This document shows, one piece after another, positions 4,261 through 5,046 of a stretch of DNA of 5,046 nt (positions within the stretch are counted from its first letter, which is position 1; every line of letters starts with the position of its first letter). The translations under genes were made by a program, and so were the position numbers. The notes beneath the pieces were generated by a model. It had not been told where the DNA came from, did not search any database, and was given only the letters and a program-made list of their open reading frames with translations. Source of the DNA: Caldifarciminota bacterium (GTDB lineage: Bacteria; WOR-3; Hydrothermia; UBA1063; CAJXJZ01); NCBI GenBank assembly GCA_027073945.1, contig JALTEL010000657.1:1-5046 (forward strand), in the 5' to 3' direction.

Positions 4261-4302
4261 TTATGCTTCATCATGAGATATTTCCTTTATTCCTTCCGGC
4301 AT
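4261..4302 (-). CDS. Possible 13-residue leader ORF
   Basis: On the - strand GAAGGAGAGATA precedes ATG and a frame reading MPEGIKEISHDEA, ending TAA 15 nt before the antitoxin ATG. The ribosome site is as good as that of the real genes. It could be a leader peptide, the leftover start of another gene, or chance. No Walker-like, transmembrane or attenuator feature is visible. Confidence 0.25.
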   Translation of the reverse strand: MPEGIKEISHDEA

Positions 4303-4394
4303 TATCTCTCCTTCGCGAAGCGATGAGGCTTTTTAAGTCGGTAGCAGGTGGACCCGGCTAAAATGTCTGTGTCAGTCTGTGCTTGCCTCGCCTG

Positions 4395-4432
4395 CCCCGT
4401 TGAACCGGAGCCCTCTGGGTGTTCAACCGGGG
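4395..4432 (+). repeat. Hairpin with CCCCG/CGGGG ends, unit 1
   Basis: CCCCG-TTGAAC (4395-4405) pairs with GTTCAAC-CGGGG (4421-4432) with one bulged base and a 15-nt loop; GGGG is followed by TGTCCTCCGTC. Its outline matches the hairpin at 4533-4577, although the inner arm sequences differ. Confidence 0.6.
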
Positions 4433-4473
4433 TGTCCTCCGTCTCCTTCCCTTTCAGCTTTCAGCTTTTTCCC

Positions 4474-4528
4474 GTCCTCTGTCTTCTGTCCTCTATCTTC
4501 TGTCCTCTGTCCTCTGTCCTCCGTCCTC
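4474..4528 (+). repeat. Polypyrimidine 7-bp tandem repeat, block 1
   Basis: Degenerate heptamers of the type TGTCCTC or TGTCTTC, all pyrimidine apart from G (and an occasional A) at fixed places. Bases 4480-4509 recur exactly at 4578-4607. The block is preceded by an 8-bp repeat CTTTCAGC/TTTCAGCT (4451-4466). Open frames through it are low-complexity and not genes. Confidence 0.8.
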
Positions 4529-4532
4529 CTTG

Positions 4533-4577
4533 CCCCGTGAAATTCACGAAGTGACAGTGTAACGCATTTCACTGGGG
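4533..4577 (+). repeat. Hairpin with CCCCG/TGGGG ends, unit 2
   Basis: CCCC-GTGAAAT (4533-4543) pairs with ATTTCAC-TGGGG (4566-4577) with one bulged base. A smaller palindrome CGTGAA-A-TTCACG lies at 4536-4548. GGGG is again followed by TGTCTTCTGTC. Same design as 4395-4432. Confidence 0.6.
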
Positions 4578-4607
4578 TGTCTTCTGTCCTCTATCTTCTG
4601 TCCTCTG
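4578..4607 (+). repeat. Polypyrimidine 7-bp tandem repeat, block 2
   Basis: A 30-bp exact copy of 4480-4509, 98 bp downstream, directly following hairpin unit 2. Confidence 0.8.
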
Positions 4608-4627
4608 ACCCAAGAAACCTCGAAGAA

Positions 4628-4669
4628 CCAGATATTATCCAGTAAAGCAGCAAAAGCACCAACGTCCCC
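4628..4669 (+). repeat. Interspersed repeat family E, copy 2
   Basis: 42 bp identical to 2527-2568, ending in GTCCCC. Perfect identity over 42 bp suggests recent spread or ongoing homogenisation. A perfect hairpin GGAGCT-ATTAC-AGCTCC (4684-4700) follows 14 bp later. Confidence 0.8.
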
Positions 4670-4770
4670 CAGTTCCGTCCCGAGGAGCTATTACAGCTCC
4701 AATAGGGAATTTATGCTTTATAGACACCCAAATTTTTAACTATCTGTTTTTTAAAGAGAATTTTTTTTAT

Positions 4771-4800
4771 CTTGACAGGAGCAATATAGGATGTCCCCCA
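4771..4800 (+). repeat. Interspersed repeat family F, copy 2
   Basis: CTTGACAGGAGCAATATAGG followed by AT and GTCCCCCATTAT, the same layout as 3402-3431. It marks the last GTCCCC motif before the ATPase gene. Confidence 0.7.
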
Positions 4801-4838
4801 TTATACAACTCGCCTGACATGCTGGAACAATATTTTTG

Positions 4839-4896
4839 GCTATTTCAAAATTAAGGTTTGAAATAGCTTGATTATGAGTTACTGATTGGCTATATT
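4839..4896 (+). promoter_or_regulatory. Perfect 11-bp palindrome and promoter candidate before ATPase
   Basis: GCTATTTCAAA (4839-4849) pairs exactly with TTTGAAATAGC (4857-4867) over a 7-nt loop. Directly after it, TTGATT (4868-4873) and TATATT (4891-4896) are 17 bp apart. If this promoter is used, transcription would start only a few bases before the ATG at 4906, giving an almost leaderless mRNA. The palindrome would then be an operator touching the -35. Alternatively the palindrome is the edge of another repeat and the promoter lies elsewhere. Confidence 0.4.
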
Positions 4897-4905
4897 CAGG
4901 TCGTT

Positions 4906-5046
4906 ATGTTTCGGCGTACCCTCCAGGTTCATCTTAAGCGTCTCTCCCGCCAGTTTCCCGTGGTCTCTGTGGTGGGACCAAGGCAGTCAGGGAAAACCAC
5001 CCTGGTGCAACTTACCTTTCCAGATGCAATATACATCAGCCTTGAG
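4906..5046 (+). CDS. AAA-type ATPase N-terminus (AAA_14/DUF4143-like), runs off window
   Basis: 47 codons are visible and the frame is open to the end. It begins MFRRTLQVHLKRLSRQFPVV and has a Walker A (P-loop) at residues 24-31, GPRQSGKT, followed by TLVQLTFPDAIYISLE. This is the standard opening of the AAA_14 plus DUF4143 ATPases (usually about 380-420 residues), common accessory proteins of archaea and bacteria whose cellular role is not settled. The ATG at 4906 fits the family start; the frame is open upstream to a stop at 4864-4866, with no other good start. The ribosome site is weak (AGG at 4898-4900). The gene sits next to TA genes, as these ATPases often do in accessory regions. Confidence 0.88.
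   Translation, partial: MFRRTLQVHLKRLSRQFPVVSVVGPRQSGKTTLVQLTFPDAIYISLE

Larger units (their letters stand above)
4246..4905. other. Repeat-rich interval before the ATPase gene
   Basis: About 660 bp without a clear gene. It contains a possible leader ORF on the - strand (4261-4302), two look-alike hairpins (4395-4432, 4533-4577), polypyrimidine 7-bp repeats, repeat E copy 2, a short hairpin (4684-4700), repeat F copy 2 and the promoter region of the ATPase. No convincing terminator was found for the converging or diverging units. Confidence 0.6.

Noticed and set aside
4348..4554. 68-codon open frame on the + strand
   Set aside because: It translates the hairpin and the polypyrimidine minisatellite into a low-complexity, Cys/Ser/Pro/Leu-rich string with no ribosome site. 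Best explained as an artefact of the repeats.
1..5046. Integron-type cassette array carrying TA operons
   Set aside because: TA operons with own promoters separated by palindromic DNA recall a superintegron, but the inter-gene repeats lack recognisable attC core sites and no integrase gene is present.

Overview
This 5 kb window looks like an accessory, repeat-rich region of a bacterial chromosome. It holds three apparently intact toxin-antitoxin (TA) operons, one TA operon with a truncated toxin, the start of an AAA-type ATPase gene, and about 2.7 kb of gene-poor DNA packed with short interspersed repeats and hairpins. The genes are moderately AT-rich, use good AGGAG-type ribosome sites and have TTGACA/TATATT promoters. 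Repeats of the kind AATCCTGT, CTCTGTGTCTCTGTGG and GTCCCCCATT remind me of Desulfobacterota (Deltaproteobacteria) and similar environmental genomes. That is an impression, not a proof, and I cannot name a species.

Layout, left to right. 141-672 (+): a small basic antitoxin-like protein of unknown family overlapping a complete PIN-domain (VapC-type) toxin. 673-1277: no convincing gene; one copy of a 94-bp repeat, a hairpin, and a 109-bp repeat. 1278-1804 (+): a DinJ/YafQ-type operon with a strong promoter and a palindrome over its -10 box. 1805-2725: no gene; a dense series of hairpins and second copies of the repeats. 2726-3324 (+): a ribbon-helix-helix antitoxin with a MazF-type toxin. 3325-3823: no intact gene; a 19-codon remnant of a GxxExxY-family gene (-), a hairpin, a 9-bp tandem repeat and a third repeat copy. 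3824-4245 (-): an AbrB-like antitoxin with a GTG-started PIN toxin (COG1569-like) cut to 62 residues. 4246-4905: no clear gene; a possible 13-residue leader ORF (-), two similarly built hairpins, polypyrimidine 7-bp repeats and further interspersed repeats. 4906-5046 (+): N-terminus of an AAA_14/DUF4143-type ATPase running off the window.

How it fits together. Each TA pair is translationally coupled, by a 4-nt overlap in three cases and a 17-nt overlap in the first. The antitoxin should neutralise its partner and repress the operon. The toxins appear to be RNases of three different folds: PIN, RelE/YafQ and MazF. Between the operons, the motif GTCCCC occurs 13 times on the + strand and once on the - strand, often as GTCCCC(C/T)ATT. 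Two unrelated reading frames on the - strand break off at this motif. The simplest reading is that a family of small mobile repeats, possibly moved by a REP-associated (RAYT/Y1) transposase encoded elsewhere, has broken genes and left a mosaic in which TA operons survive as intact islands. I see no transposase or integrase in the window, and no clearly new multi-gene defence system.
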